This document shows positions 27,385 to 38,126 of a stretch of DNA of 64,000 nt, in pieces. The stretch covers positions 1-64,000 of the forward strand of contig JACKHH010000012.1 of the NCBI GenBank assembly GCA_020639095.1, written 5' to 3'. Within the stretch, counting starts at the first letter, position 1. Each line of letters starts with the position of its first letter. The translations under genes and the position numbers were made by a program. The stretch is from Phycisphaerales bacterium. GTDB taxonomy: Bacteria > Planctomycetota > Phycisphaerae > UBA1845. A model generated the notes under the pieces. That model had not been told where the DNA came from, did not search any database, and saw only the letters and a program-made list of their open reading frames with translations.

Positions 27385-28718
27385 TGCGACGCGCTGGTCA
27401 AATCCGGGGTAGAGCAATGCGTCGGCGCGGTGCGGGCTACATGCTCGTGCTGGGTGCGGCCATGCTGCTCGCGGTGATCGGCTACGCGTCGATCATCATG
27501 GCACGGGTGAACACGCGGATCGTCACCGGTACGAATGATTGGGCGGAAGCCGGCGTGCTCGCGATCAGCGCTGTTGAAAGCGGTATCGAAATCCTCGACC
27601 AGAACGCCAATTGGCGCAGTGCATACGACAGCGGGGTCGAGTCCGCGTCCTGGAAGCAAGGCCGGGGTGCGGCGAGCTTCATGCTCGTCGATGAAGCGGA
27701 CGGCAAGTTCGACACCGAAGACTCGGAGAAAGTGCGCATCTATGGCATAGGCCGGGTCGGTGACGCCGTTCGGGTGCGCAGCGTGTTGCTCACCCCGGGC
27801 ACCAGTACGCCGCTTGATTGCCTCGAACCCGCGATGACCACCGCGTCCGATCAGTCGTGGTCCTTCGGTGGGTCGCTGACCGCTGACAAGTTCGTCCACA
27901 CCGATGGTTCTTTCAGTACGATTTTGGGTTTCACGGTGAATGCGGACGTCGAAGCCGGGGGGGCGTTGAACCTCCTGGGCACCATGTCCGGGTCGACGAC
28001 CACCGGTGTTGACGATCGTGTATTTCCCAATGCCGCGACAGTGTTCGAGCACTACGAGTCGGTCGGTACATCGATTTCACGTTCGGCGCTGCCGGTCAAA
28101 GGGGGCATCCTCGGATTGGGCGGAACGCTGACCATTGAGAACGAGGTGCTGACCGTCGGATACAACTCGATCTCCGGTGTGACGAACGGTTCGGGTGTGT
28201 ACGTCATCGATTGCGATGGCAACCCGCTCACGATACGCGATTCGCGCATCGACGCGACGCTCGTGCTCATCGACGCACCCAGCGGGCTGCTCTCCTCTTC
28301 GATCAAGGTTGAAGGCTACGTACTCTGGAAGCCCGCGCTGCCCAACTACCCCGCACTGATGGTCGACGGCGACGTCACGTTCGGTTTTGTCGGAGGTGAG
28401 AAGTTCAACGAGGCTGATCTTGGCGTCAACCTCAATCCCGTGGGGGCGAACTACAACGGCGTCGAGGACAGCGCACTCGATGACACCTATGTGTCGAAGA
28501 TCACCGGACTGGTGTACGCTGCCGGTGATGTTGAATTCTCCGGTAACTCGCCCACGTTCGACGGGATGTTGGTCAGTGACGGCGGAGCGAGCAACAGCGG
28601 AAGTGCGAACATCACCATCATGTACGGCAACCGGGCGTACCTCGAACCACCGCCGGGGTTCGGCACCGGATCGCTGGAGCCTGTGGCTGGCACGTGGCAA
28701 TGGGATGCGCTTCCATAA
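27384..28718 (+). CDS. PilX/GspK-like pilus accessory protein
   Basis: About 444 residues from ATG 27384 (alternative ATG 27417). The N-terminus is RRRGAGYMLVLGAAMLLAVIGYASIIM, an uncleaved or atypical prepilin-like helix as in PilX/GspK-type proteins; no G/F-x3-E cleavage motif is seen. The remaining 400 residues are Gly/Ser/Val-rich and repeated in a way suggestive of a beta-solenoid (GFTVNADVEAGGALNLLG, LVYAAGDVEFSGNSPTFDG). Last gene of the pseudopilin operon. Function inferred from position and the N-terminus only. Confidence 0.75.
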   Translation: MRRAGQIRGRAMRRRGAGYMLVLGAAMLLAVIGYASIIMARVNTRIVTGTNDWAEAGVLAISAVESGIEILDQNANWRSAYDSGVESASWKQGRGAASFMLVDEADGKFDTEDSEKVRIYGIGRVGDAVRVRSVLLTPGTSTPLDCLEPAMTTASDQSWSFGGSLTADKFVHTDGSFSTILGFTVNADVEAGGALNLLGTMSGSTTTGVDDRVFPNAATVFEHYESVGTSISRSALPVKGGILGLGGTLTIENEVLTVGYNSISGVTNGSGVYVIDCDGNPLTIRDSRIDATLVLIDAPSGLLSSSIKVEGYVLWKPALPNYPALMVDGDVTFGFVGGEKFNEADLGVNLNPVGANYNGVEDSALDDTYVSKITGLVYAAGDVEFSGNSPTFDGMLVSDGGASNSGSANITIMYGNRAYLEPPPGFGTGSLEPVAGTWQWDALP

Positions 28719-29047
28719 ACCGGCCCGCTCGTCGATTCTGTCAGATTTCCCCATGCCGATAACATCACACCGCACGCGTGGCAGACGAGCCTACGCCACG
28801 CCGGCGCGCGACTCCGTGCATGCGCTGCCGCGATTGATGCATCCTGGAAGCCGATATACCGGATGACGTTACGTCTACGAGCGTCCACTGCCGGCCCGGG
28901 GAGGTACGGTCCGAGATTTTCCGTAACTGGGTCGCGTCCACGCTTCAGCCCCGATTGCCTCGCACGAATCGGCTGACGGTGGTGTGGTGATCGCTCGCAG
29001 CGCCTATGCCGACCGGGCGTGCGATTGAGTCTTGAATTGGTTTGCGT
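28719..29047. other. Intergenic region with one hairpin
   Basis: About 330 bp between the pseudopilin operon and the HDOD-GGDEF gene. GCGTGGC / GCCACGC at 28776-28801 can pair with a 12-nt loop, with no U-tract. Nothing else was recognised. Confidence 0.5.
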
Positions 29048-31057
29048 ATGTCCGCATTGGCAGAACTCAAACAGAAATTCCGCGAAGCCAAGCTGCCGAC
29101 CAGTCCGGCATTGGCCATGCAGATTCTCGAGCTGTCGCGCAATCCCGACGCGTCCATCGCCGAGTTCAGCGACCTGATCAAGACCGACCCTGCGCTCTGC
29201 GGGCGATTGCTGCAAGCCGCGAACTCAGCCGAAGCTGCCCAGGTGCATCCCGTCACAACGATTGAACGCGCCGTCGCGCTGCTCGGACTGCGTCGAGTGA
29301 AGTCGTTGTCGCTCGGCTTTCAGTTGGTCGCGCATCTCGACCGCCTGGGCGGAGCTTCGTTCGACATGCTGCGCTTCTGGCAGCACTCGCTCTTGCGTGC
29401 GTGCATCGCGCGGGCGCTCGCGGAAGTCCACGCGAAATCGGTGGCGGACGAGGCGTTCCTGTTGGGAATGATGCAGGATTGCGGCATTCCGCTGTTGATT
29501 CAGGTGATCGGACCGGCCTACGCGAACGCGCTGCACGACGATCGCTTGTCGCCGGCATCGCTGTACGATTTCGAGTTGATTTCCTTTCCCTACACGCACG
29601 TTGACGCTGCCGTGGCCATGTTCGAGGAGTGGGGCTTGCCCGAGGAACTCACCAAGCCCATCGCCGAGCATCATATTCGCCCAACGCCGGAACACCTGAC
29701 GACCGACGCCGACAAGTTGCGCGCGATCGGTTATCTGGTGGGCAACCTCTGTTTCGACGCCTCACAGTTGCGCTGTGATTCCGATGAGGAACTGCCGAAC
29801 TTCGCGGAGGCGGTGTTTGGTCTGGATCGCAACGAGTGGGACCGGATTCAGCATCGCGCGCTCGTGGAGTACAAGCAGACCGCCGAGATCTACGGTTCGC
29901 GCGTCGGCAAAGAGATCGACGTCGTCGATCTGCTCAGCGAAGCCAACCGGCACCTCTCCAAGGTCGCGGACGAGACGGAAGTCAGCCTCGACGATCTCAA
30001 AGAGGAGCAGGAACGCATCATCGGCACGCACCAGCGCGTCGCGAAATCGCTGCGTGAATATCGCGAGCGCGCGGCGCTCGATCCGCTCACCGGTCTTCTG
30101 AATCGCGGTGCGCTTGCCGAGATGGTGCGCACATTGATGGATCAAGGGCCGCAAGCCCCGACGCAGTTCTGCGTCGTCTTCCTCGATATTGATAACTTCA
30201 AGCAGATCAACGACCAGTACGGTCACCAGGTGGGGGACAAAGCACTGACGGCAGCCGCGGGTATGCTCTGTCGCGAGTCGGACTACGGTGCGATCGTGGC
30301 ACGCTTCGGCGGCGAGGAGTTCCTGCTGGTTTATCCCGGAGTTACACCGGACGAGGCTCAGGCGATCGGCAAGCGAATACTCGAACGCATTCGCGCGGTG
30401 GACGTTTCTTCACTGGGCTTGCCGCAACGCGTGACGTGCAGTGTCGGCGTGGCGTGGACCGACCTGATCAACACGCGCGCCGCTGAGGACATGATCGCGC
30501 ACGCCGACAGCCTGATGTATCGCGCCAAACGCGCGGGCAAGAACCGACTTTGCTTCGAAACCTACTACGCCGCACAGATGCCGCCCGAAGTTGCAGTGCC
30601 CGCGACACCGCCCGAGAGCGACGCAGCCGGCAAGGCCGCCCAAGCACCGAAATCGGCTGACTCCACGCTCGACGAGTTGGTGGCGGTCGCGGCGAAAATG
30701 CTGGACACGGAGTGCCAGAAGATCGTGGGTTTGCGGAAAGAGGTCCGCAACTCCGTCTTCATGCCCTGCCGCGTCGAGATGCTCGGGCAGATCGACGAAT
30801 CCTGGTGCTATGAACTTGGCGTGATTCGCGATCAGTCGATCGGCGGCGCCGGCATTGTCATGCAGCGCCCGCTTGTTCGCGGCGAGAGCGTTCAGGTGGT
30901 CTTCGGGGAAGGGGAGCAGCGCCGCACCCTGCGTGCCATGGTCTCGTTCAGCAGACCGGTGGGGCCGCGATTCCACCACGTCGGCGTGCAGTTCACGCCC
31001 ACACCGATTTCCGAACAGTCGGCGAATCGACTTGAAGATCCCGCGATGGTGATCTAG
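29048..31057 (+). CDS. HDOD-GGDEF-PilZ regulatory protein
   Basis: About 669 residues from ATG 29048. Residues 1-215 are an HDOD domain (LKQKFREAKLPTSPALAMQI, IKTDPALCGRLLQAAN, ALLGLRRVKSLSLG). A linker with a coiled region leads to a GGDEF domain with an intact active site, ARFGGEEFLLVYPG (GGEEF at 421-425), and DPLTGLLNR at its start, so diguanylate cyclase activity is likely. The RESD that might be an inhibitory RxxD site is three residues further from GGEEF than usual, so product inhibition is uncertain. The C-terminus is PilZ-like (MPCRVEMLG, DQSIGGAGIVMQ, HHVGVQFTP). It probably makes and senses c-di-GMP; the position after pseudopilin genes suggests a link to the pilus. The stop shares CTAG with the convergent gene. 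Confidence 0.88.
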   Translation: MSALAELKQKFREAKLPTSPALAMQILELSRNPDASIAEFSDLIKTDPALCGRLLQAANSAEAAQVHPVTTIERAVALLGLRRVKSLSLGFQLVAHLDRLGGASFDMLRFWQHSLLRACIARALAEVHAKSVADEAFLLGMMQDCGIPLLIQVIGPAYANALHDDRLSPASLYDFELISFPYTHVDAAVAMFEEWGLPEELTKPIAEHHIRPTPEHLTTDADKLRAIGYLVGNLCFDASQLRCDSDEELPNFAEAVFGLDRNEWDRIQHRALVEYKQTAEIYGSRVGKEIDVVDLLSEANRHLSKVADETEVSLDDLKEEQERIIGTHQRVAKSLREYRERAALDPLTGLLNRGALAEMVRTLMDQGPQAPTQFCVVFLDIDNFKQINDQYGHQVGDKALTAAAGMLCRESDYGAIVARFGGEEFLLVYPGVTPDEAQAIGKRILERIRAVDVSSLGLPQRVTCSVGVAWTDLINTRAAEDMIAHADSLMYRAKRAGKNRLCFETYYAAQMPPEVAVPATPPESDAAGKAAQAPKSADSTLDELVAVAAKMLDTECQKIVGLRKEVRNSVFMPCRVEMLGQIDESWCYELGVIRDQSIGGAGIVMQRPLVRGESVQVVFGEGEQRRTLRAMVSFSRPVGPRFHHVGVQFTPTPISEQSANRLEDPAMVI

Positions 31058-32460
31058 CGCGTCGGCGGTGGGGCAATCCGCACGCCCAGCAACCCGACGG
31101 TCGATGCGTCCATCGGCGGCATGTCGCTTTCATCGCGCCAGCGCAAGTTGCCGTGACCATCCCAATCATCGTCGAAGTCCTGCCGTGCCTCCCATTCATC
31201 GCATGCCGTCGCATCGAGCAGCAGGTTGGCTGACAGATTCACGAAGTTAATGGCCCGCGTTCCGGTGCGGACGCGGCGCGCGATTGGCTGGCTTGCGGGA
31301 ATGCGCTCGGTAACGTTGGCCACGCAGCGCAGCGCGCCGCCGTATTCATAGATTCGCGAGACATCGACCCCGCCCGTGCGAAAGCCGAGGTTCTCGTAGA
31401 CCGCGAGACCCGCATCATCAAGTTGGGGAATGTTATATTGCGGTACGTACGCCCAGCGTTCTTTGTCGCGCTGGTCGAGCAACACGTTGTTGTACGTGAC
31501 CATCCAATCGCCGTCGCGGTGTACCAACGCGGGCATCCGAATCACGTCATAACCGCGGTAAGTCATCTGCTCAGCCACGTCGTCGAATGCGGAAATCGTC
31601 TCCTCCGTCTGGTCGACGTCCGCCAGCAGCGCTTCCGCCTGCAAGCTGCCCTCGTCAGCCGCTGCTCGCAGCAAGCGATTGCCCGCCGACGGCGACGCGA
31701 TGAGCAGCGTGCGATCGTCGATCGGCGTGAGGTACATATCGATGTGGCACCAGGGCACTCTGCCCTTGCCCACGAGCAGATAAGGCCGACCAAAAAGCCG
31801 GTGCAATTCCGTGCGCAACGTGCCCGCGCGCTGGAGGTCGTAGTTCTCATCGACAACGTTGTCGCCGACGAACACGTGCCGGCGATTCGACACCACGTTG
31901 CCGCCTTCGAGGTGCAGCGGGCTGCTAAACATACCCGGCAGCAAGCCCGCCAGTGACAGCAGACCGTGTACCATCCGATCGTTGTGCTTTTCACCGGTGT
32001 ATGCGCTGTTGTCCGCGGGGACAAAATAGCTCGCGCGGCGAAGCAGGCTGCGGGACTGGCGGGCGATACAGCGATCCCGCGACCAGATGCTCACGGGCAT
32101 GCCGACCGCGACGACTTCGACATCACGTTCCTGTGCCAGGGCCGCCTGCCCCCAGCGTTCGGCGAACGCATAGCCGTCAGCCGCTCGCGGGCAGATGACG
32201 CGCAGCTTCGTTTTCGGTCCGAGCCGACAGAACAGATCGGTATAGAGCGGGTCGAGTTCTTCCGACATCTCGGGATCGTAGAAGAGCAGCAGCTCCGCGA
32301 TCCTGCCGGAAGAGTCGGGTATGAGTACGCCGCCGTCCGAAACAACTTCTTCGGATAAATCGCCAGCCGGGCAGTGCTGTGTACCCGCAGCCACGGCGAA
32401 GAGCAGCAGGGCGATCCGCGCGCTAAGCGTCCATGCGGATCGGGTAGTGGAACTGTTCAA
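31054..32460 (-). CDS. Secreted agmatine deiminase/peptidylarginine deiminase-like enzyme
   Basis: I choose TTG 32460 as start because GGAGG lies 8 bp upstream and a signal-like segment follows (ARIALLLFAVAAG); this gives 468 residues. The only in-frame ATG, at 32568, gives a polar, unlikely N-terminus. Motifs of the guanidino-modifying superfamily are present: SIWSRDRCIA, LHLEGGNVVSN, CHIDMYLTPID and a C-terminal ALRCVAN (C379, candidate nucleophile). Substrates in the family include agmatine and peptidyl-arginine; which one applies is not clear. The last 20 residues carry DFDDDWDGHGNL, which resembles a calcium loop. The stop codon overlaps the stop of the convergent HDOD gene in the tetranucleotide CTAG. 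Confidence 0.78.
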   Translation of the reverse strand: MNSSTTRSAWTLSARIALLLFAVAAGTQHCPAGDLSEEVVSDGGVLIPDSSGRIAELLLFYDPEMSEELDPLYTDLFCRLGPKTKLRVICPRAADGYAFAERWGQAALAQERDVEVVAVGMPVSIWSRDRCIARQSRSLLRRASYFVPADNSAYTGEKHNDRMVHGLLSLAGLLPGMFSSPLHLEGGNVVSNRRHVFVGDNVVDENYDLQRAGTLRTELHRLFGRPYLLVGKGRVPWCHIDMYLTPIDDRTLLIASPSAGNRLLRAAADEGSLQAEALLADVDQTEETISAFDDVAEQMTYRGYDVIRMPALVHRDGDWMVTYNNVLLDQRDKERWAYVPQYNIPQLDDAGLAVYENLGFRTGGVDVSRIYEYGGALRCVANVTERIPASQPIARRVRTGTRAINFVNLSANLLLDATACDEWEARQDFDDDWDGHGNLRWRDESDMPPMDASTVGLLGVRIAPPPTR

Positions 32461-32635
32461 GCATGAAGCCTCCGGCGCCAACCCAAGGGCCGGCGAGGTC
32501 TGTCCACATCCTTTTACGGCCAGCCGGCGCGCAGGGTTGCGGTTCACCTCGGTAACTTCTTGAAGCACCCGGGCGACAACCCACCAAGCCGCAAAGCATC
32601 ACCGCCACCAGCCGAAGCAGGCCATAGAATAGCAT
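32423..32635 (-). CDS. Possible small lipoprotein overlapping the deiminase start
   Basis: A 70-residue frame from ATG 32635, with a hydrophobic segment and lipobox-like MLCGLVGC, followed by a polar tail. Its 3' part overlaps the start of the deiminase gene by 38 bp in another frame, which could allow coupled translation. No relatives were recognised and the ribosome site is weak, so this may be a chance frame. Confidence 0.33.
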   Translation of the reverse strand: MLFYGLLRLVAVMLCGLVGCRPGASRSYRGEPQPCAPAGRKRMWTDLAGPWVGAGGFMLEQFHYPIRMDA

Positions 32636-32963
32636 TCCGCAGACACCCTGAACAACAGGATTCACCCAAGTCGTTACGTCCCTGTGCCGCAAGAGAGGCC
32701 CCGGTCAGCCTGCCAGGACCAGCGAAACAGCATGCCGAGGACCACATGGAGCGACCACCCAAAAAGTGGCGGGGGCAGGGCGGGTAGATGACCGCAATCA
32801 CGGCCTTCCACATGTTGTATCAATGATGAACTCTTGAGCACGATTGCGTGTCGGCGACCACCGGGCGTCGTCGAGGCGGGGAGGTGTCACGCCCCTGGCA
32901 TACCTTGGCGCCTCCAAATTACCATTTTCTGGCTGCGTGCTTATCAACGGAAGATGTATCCGT
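32636..32963. other. Intergenic region, no feature recognised
   Basis: About 330 bp between the deiminase leader and the divergent small lipoprotein gene. Short open frames on both strands are Pro/Arg/Gly-rich and lack ribosome sites. Confidence 0.4.
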
Positions 32964-33263
32964 ATGGGCAAGCTCAAGGTGTGTTTCGTGACGAGCAGAC
33001 CCCGCTACCTGATACTTATCGGCTTGCTAACTGCCCTGGCCGGTTGTTGTGCATGCGCGACCTTAAGACGAGCCACGACGCACGATGTCCTAATGACCTG
33101 CCGCTTGGCGGAACGCGATGCCTCGGTCCAGCTTGTATACGAGGGAACCTATCTTTCTCGCAATCACGGTGTGTTGGTCAGCTATCGTTTAGTTGGGCTT
33201 TCAGAACTCAGCTTTGCACATTGGTATCTGATCCCTTGGCGCGAAGTTGTCCTTTCAAAGTGA
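32964..33263 (+). CDS. Small lipoprotein of unknown function
   Basis: 99 residues from ATG 32964 (GGAAG 10 bp upstream). A basic start (GKLKVCFVTSRPRY) and hydrophobic core end in a lipobox ALAGC. The mature part is short and polar, with VYEGTYLSRN and VSYRLVGLSELSF. No family recognised. A competing frame (32834-33415) lacks a signal and I reject it. Confidence 0.6.
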   Translation: MGKLKVCFVTSRPRYLILIGLLTALAGCCACATLRRATTHDVLMTCRLAERDASVQLVYEGTYLSRNHGVLVSYRLVGLSELSFAHWYLIPWREVVLSK

Positions 33264-33362
33264 TTTCAGAGTTTCAGTTTCCACGAGTCTCCCAATGGGA
33301 ATCCAGTGCGGCAACTGTACCGCCGTCGCATTCAATGGGCGCTTGCGTGAACGGAAGGGGGC

Positions 33363-33402
33363 AAAAAAAAGCAGGGCGTGATGCTTTCGCATCACGCCCT
33401 GC
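33363..33402 (-). terminator. Strong intrinsic terminator of the 16S unit
   Basis: On the minus strand: a perfect 14-bp stem (GCAGGGCGTGATGC / GCATCACGCCCTGC) closed by a GAAA tetraloop and followed by eight T. It lies 180 nt downstream of the 16S 3' end and closes the transcript without any tRNA or 23S gene. Confidence 0.95.
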
Positions 33403-33532
33403 GTTCCGTTCATAGAACGGTATATCAAGGAAACAGGTTGGGTCGTTGGGAGGCTGAGTTGCCTCAGACCTCCACACGATCGATCGAGCGAAAGCTCTTT
33501 CGTTCGTGCCGAAGATGCGCTGACTTTCAACG

Positions 33533-33561
33533 CTTGCCCAATCACCGAAGTGATTGGCAAG
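33533..33561 (-). other. Hairpin just past the 16S 3' end
   Basis: GCCCAATCAC and GTGATTGGC can pair around a short CGAA loop, 21 nt downstream of the mature 3' end. It may help 3' maturation; no matching RNase III stem with the leader was established. Confidence 0.5.
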
Positions 33562-33580
33562 ACGCGTCTAGATAATCCTC

Positions 33581-35129
<1,549 letters not shown>

Positions 35130-35479
35130 ATTTGCTGAAATCACATCACGACCCGAGGGCCATGATGGAAAAATCAACTAAAAGGCTCGCACTCACTAGC
35201 ACTTGTGAGTACGCGAGTTTGGTGGGTCAATTCAAGAATCGGACTCAAGCAGTTCTGCATTGAAGCATATCTGCGCTGAGCCAGCTCAAATCGATCCCGC
35301 CACACCAATGATTACGGCGCGCCCGCACCTTTTCAGTGCTGGGCACGGGCGAACCCGCATCCTCACAACGACCAATTTCAACCTGTTCACTTGTCAAAGA
35401 GCAGGGCGACCCGAAGACCACCCGGCGACCCGAAAGTCGCCCTCACGCACCGCAAACTTCCCTGATGCGCGAGCCACGC
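35130..35479 (-). other. 16S rRNA leader
   Basis: About 350 nt of transcribed leader between the proximal promoter and the 16S 5' end. It contains the boxA site. No gene. Confidence 0.7.
35392..35403 (-). promoter_or_regulatory. boxA antitermination site in the rRNA leader
   Basis: TGCTCTTTGACA on the minus strand, one base from the boxA consensus TGCTCTTTAACA, 263 nt before the 16S start. Expected to recruit Nus factors. Confidence 0.85.
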
Positions 35480-35507
35480 ATTGTACGTCCGGTTTTCAAC
35501 CTGTCAA
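35480..35507 (-). promoter_or_regulatory. rRNA promoter, proximal
   Basis: TTGACA (35502-35507), a 16-bp spacer and TACAAT (35480-35485). A-rich tracts directly upstream could act as an UP element. Confidence 0.85.
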
Positions 35508-35514
35508 CGCGACC

Positions 35515-35539
35515 AACGACCTTTTTTTTGGTCGTTTTT
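35515..35539 (+). terminator. Possible plus-strand terminator between the rRNA promoters
   Basis: AACGACC / GGTCGTT with an all-T loop of 8 nt, followed by TTTTT on the plus strand. A 7-bp stem is short for certainty. The same A/T tract may simply be the UP element of the proximal promoter. Confidence 0.4.
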
Positions 35540-35583
35540 CGCGTGACAGACGTCCATCGGGACGTGTCACGCACAGCAACACA

Positions 35584-35611
35584 ACCATAACACAAGGCCA
35601 TTAACTGTCAA
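35584..35611 (-). promoter_or_regulatory. rRNA promoter, distal
   Basis: TTGACA (35606-35611), a 16-bp spacer and TATGGT (35584-35589). It lies 104 bp upstream of the proximal promoter in the same direction. Confidence 0.7.
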
Positions 35612-35698
35612 GCGGACCAAAGGCCTGAAAGTGCTGTATTTGTAGTGAAAATGGGACGCACGACCCCCGATTTTCAGCCGCGCGGCTACCCACTTCGC

Positions 35699-36295
35699 CT
35701 AAACGAGCGCACTGAACAACATCAGCATCATGGGCAGCAGTAAAACGACCAGGGCGACGACCGCAATCCAGCGCTTGGTGGGCTTGCAAACCCCGATGAT
35801 TCCGCACACCAGACCGGCGAGCCAAAGCCCGCACGAACCCATGATCCCGAAGACCGCCTTCATCACCCACGGGGCACCCGATTCCGCGGCTTTCTGGACG
35901 TACGCCTGGGCCTGCTGCTCGGTGACGTCCGGCCCCAGGTCACGCGAAAGCGCTCCCCATACCGGGAGCATCGACATGAACCCGATCACCAGCGATGTGA
36001 TCGCAAGCACCAGGGCTGCGACCGCCACTTTGTTGCTCGTCGATGCCGGTGGGGCGCAGGCTGGGTAGGGCGGCGTGCCGAACTGCGGCGCAGAATAAGA
36101 CTCGCGCTGCTCGAACGTCGGCGTGTGCGCGACTGGCTGACTGTGACCGACGGGGCGTGCTGCGGGCGGTGAAGCGGCAAATGCGGGGGCAGTGATCGTC
36201 TCGTGGCAATAAGGGCACTCAACCAGTCGCCCGCCCCAGGCGTCGTCCACTTCGACGGTGTTGCTGCACGATACGCATTTGAATTGAATCGCCAT
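35699..36295 (-). CDS. Zinc-ribbon membrane protein of the DUF4190-like type
   Basis: 198 residues. An N-terminal zinc ribbon has two Cys pairs, FKCVSC and ECPYC, about 20 residues apart. A Pro-rich linker (residues 35-85) leads to two long hydrophobic segments near residues 88-115 and 150-170 and a third at the C-terminus. Such proteins are common in bacteria with no settled function. It follows the CvpA-like gene by 110 bp on the same strand; whether it belongs to that operon is unclear. Confidence 0.75.
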   Translation of the reverse strand: MAIQFKCVSCSNTVEVDDAWGGRLVECPYCHETITAPAFAASPPAARPVGHSQPVAHTPTFEQRESYSAPQFGTPPYPACAPPASTSNKVAVAALVLAITSLVIGFMSMLPVWGALSRDLGPDVTEQQAQAYVQKAAESGAPWVMKAVFGIMGSCGLWLAGLVCGIIGVCKPTKRWIAVVALVVLLLPMMLMLFSALV

Positions 36296-36405
36296 GATTG
36301 CAGGCTACCGCACAGTCACATCGGGTTCAATCAACCCACACCGCACGTGATCGTCTCTGTATTTACCGAGCGATTTGCGCAGGATGGTTCACGCAGCCGA
36401 CGGTG

Positions 36406-38082
36406 TTACGGCGCGACGAGGTTCTGGCCGCTCAGGTCTGTCTTGTGTTTTCCACCACCGGGATCGAATTCTACAATCCGCGTGCCGGAATCCACCACGT
36501 ACAAATACATCAACTGGTAATCGCCGCGCAGGTGGGTGTGCTGGATCTTTGAAAACGGGCGAATCGCGCGAGCACCACTCGCAGCATAGCCGGGGAAGTA
36601 CATCAGCTCGACCCAGTAGTCGTCGCCGACTTTCGCGACCGCATACTTACCGATCGGGCCGATCTTCGCGCCGTGGCTGTCGACGATGTTGTAGTCTTCG
36701 ACGGTGGTCGCAGCCTGATTCAACGCCTTGCCCAGCAGACTACCGGCTTGCAGGCTCTCAACGTTGAGCTGGAGCAGCACCTTGCCGTCGGGCACCTTGA
36801 ATCGATCCAGCCGCTCGTTGCGATTGGCACTGCCCTGGTCGTCGAGCAGCCCGATGAGCTGGCCCTGCTCCATGACATTGCCGGCGCTTTCGACGTCCTG
36901 CCCCTGGTAGGCGGTCATGGCCATCGGGAAATCATCGCCAAAGTGCGATGACTTGAACTTCACGCCCGAGGTCCGTCCACCGCTGGGGGGCGGGGTTGGT
37001 TCGGGTGTTGAGGTCGGCGCCTCTGCGACCGGTTCGGGGGCGTGCCCGCCGCGATAGGGGGCCACACCACCCACGCGGAAATACACGCTGCGGGGTTTGA
37101 ACTTCGTGGGAACTTCAAACGCGACCTCGATCAGTTTGCTATCGGGAATGGCCAGCGTTAGGCCTGCGACATAGTCCGGCTCTGAGGTAGTCGCACCCTC
37201 CCACGAGCGGATGAAGTAGTTCGCCTGGTCCAACGACGGCACCGCGATTGCGCAGTAAATCTCGGGTTTACCGTCGCGTTCGCCCACCAGCCGGACGGTT
37301 GCGGGCGCGAACCGCAGCTTTTTGTCAGCATCGCCCAGATCGTCAGCGGAACCGTTGACCTTCAACAAAACTCGGAGATAGTGGTTGCCGGACTTCGGCT
37401 CCACCGGAGTGTACTTGTTTGGGTCGGAACCACGCCCCGCGACACCATCGTAAACGTACTGGATTTCGCCCGCGGCTTCGCAGGTGATCGAATCCGCCGG
37501 TGCGGTGCGACGCACGCCTGCGAGGCCCGCCTGCACCCAGCCCAAATCGGTGACCAGGTCCGGGTGTACCTTGTGGAACTCGTCGCCACCTCCGAACACA
37601 CCGTTCGTCAGCGCAATTCCAAATGAGGCAGCCGCCCGATCCGGGCGCAGGAACAACTCGTGTTGCTCACTCGGGTTCTTGGCGTCGAAGCGCGAGAAAC
37701 CGATCAGACTCGGCCAGGGCAACATCTGAAGACCGATCGCCAGCATGCCGGTCATCAGGAAGGCGGTGCAAAGTCCAACCGCAGCCGCGACAACGCGATC
37801 CAGCAGATGGGGGATCATGTTTGCCCGGGAGACGAGCATGTCCATGATGATCCGCAGGACGAACAGCGGAACCAGGAACATCGCCATGAAGCAGATGGGG
37901 CGTGCGAAATCAGGCGTGACGCTGAGCAGGGTCACCTCGGCGACCGCTTCGTACGTACCGAACGACAGCGCAACGCAGAGCACGGTCAACACCGCGGTGA
38001 TGATGGCGCTGGTCGCCCCCTGAATGGCCTGGAAGTACGCCACCGCGCCCAGGAACGCGAGAATCAGTAGGGAGAAAATCAT
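36406..38082 (-). CDS. CvpA-like membrane protein with extended C-terminal region
   Basis: 558 residues, ATG 38082 with GAGG 8 bp upstream. Four hydrophobic helices in residues 1-130 (LLILAFLGAVAYFQ, AIITAVLTVLCVALSFG, PICFMAMFLVPLFVLRI, AVGLCTAFLMTGMLAIG) fit the CvpA/colicin V production family. The rest (about 430 residues) is a soluble region with beta strands (YLRVLLKVNGSADDLG, VYFRVGGVAPYRGG) and a Pro/Thr-rich linker near residue 345. That extension is not part of the small CvpA family. It follows the GspE-like gene by 44 bp and shares its direction, so it is probably in the PilT transcript. Confidence 0.75.
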   Translation of the reverse strand: MIFSLLILAFLGAVAYFQAIQGATSAIITAVLTVLCVALSFGTYEAVAEVTLLSVTPDFARPICFMAMFLVPLFVLRIIMDMLVSRANMIPHLLDRVVAAAVGLCTAFLMTGMLAIGLQMLPWPSLIGFSRFDAKNPSEQHELFLRPDRAAASFGIALTNGVFGGGDEFHKVHPDLVTDLGWVQAGLAGVRRTAPADSITCEAAGEIQYVYDGVAGRGSDPNKYTPVEPKSGNHYLRVLLKVNGSADDLGDADKKLRFAPATVRLVGERDGKPEIYCAIAVPSLDQANYFIRSWEGATTSEPDYVAGLTLAIPDSKLIEVAFEVPTKFKPRSVYFRVGGVAPYRGGHAPEPVAEAPTSTPEPTPPPSGGRTSGVKFKSSHFGDDFPMAMTAYQGQDVESAGNVMEQGQLIGLLDDQGSANRNERLDRFKVPDGKVLLQLNVESLQAGSLLGKALNQAATTVEDYNIVDSHGAKIGPIGKYAVAKVGDDYWVELMYFPGYAASGARAIRPFSKIQHTHLRGDYQLMYLYVVDSGTRIVEFDPGGGKHKTDLSGQNLVAP

Positions 38083-38126
38083 GGTGCATCCTCTCTTTGA
38101 CGTCGCACCCGCCGCGAAACTGACGG

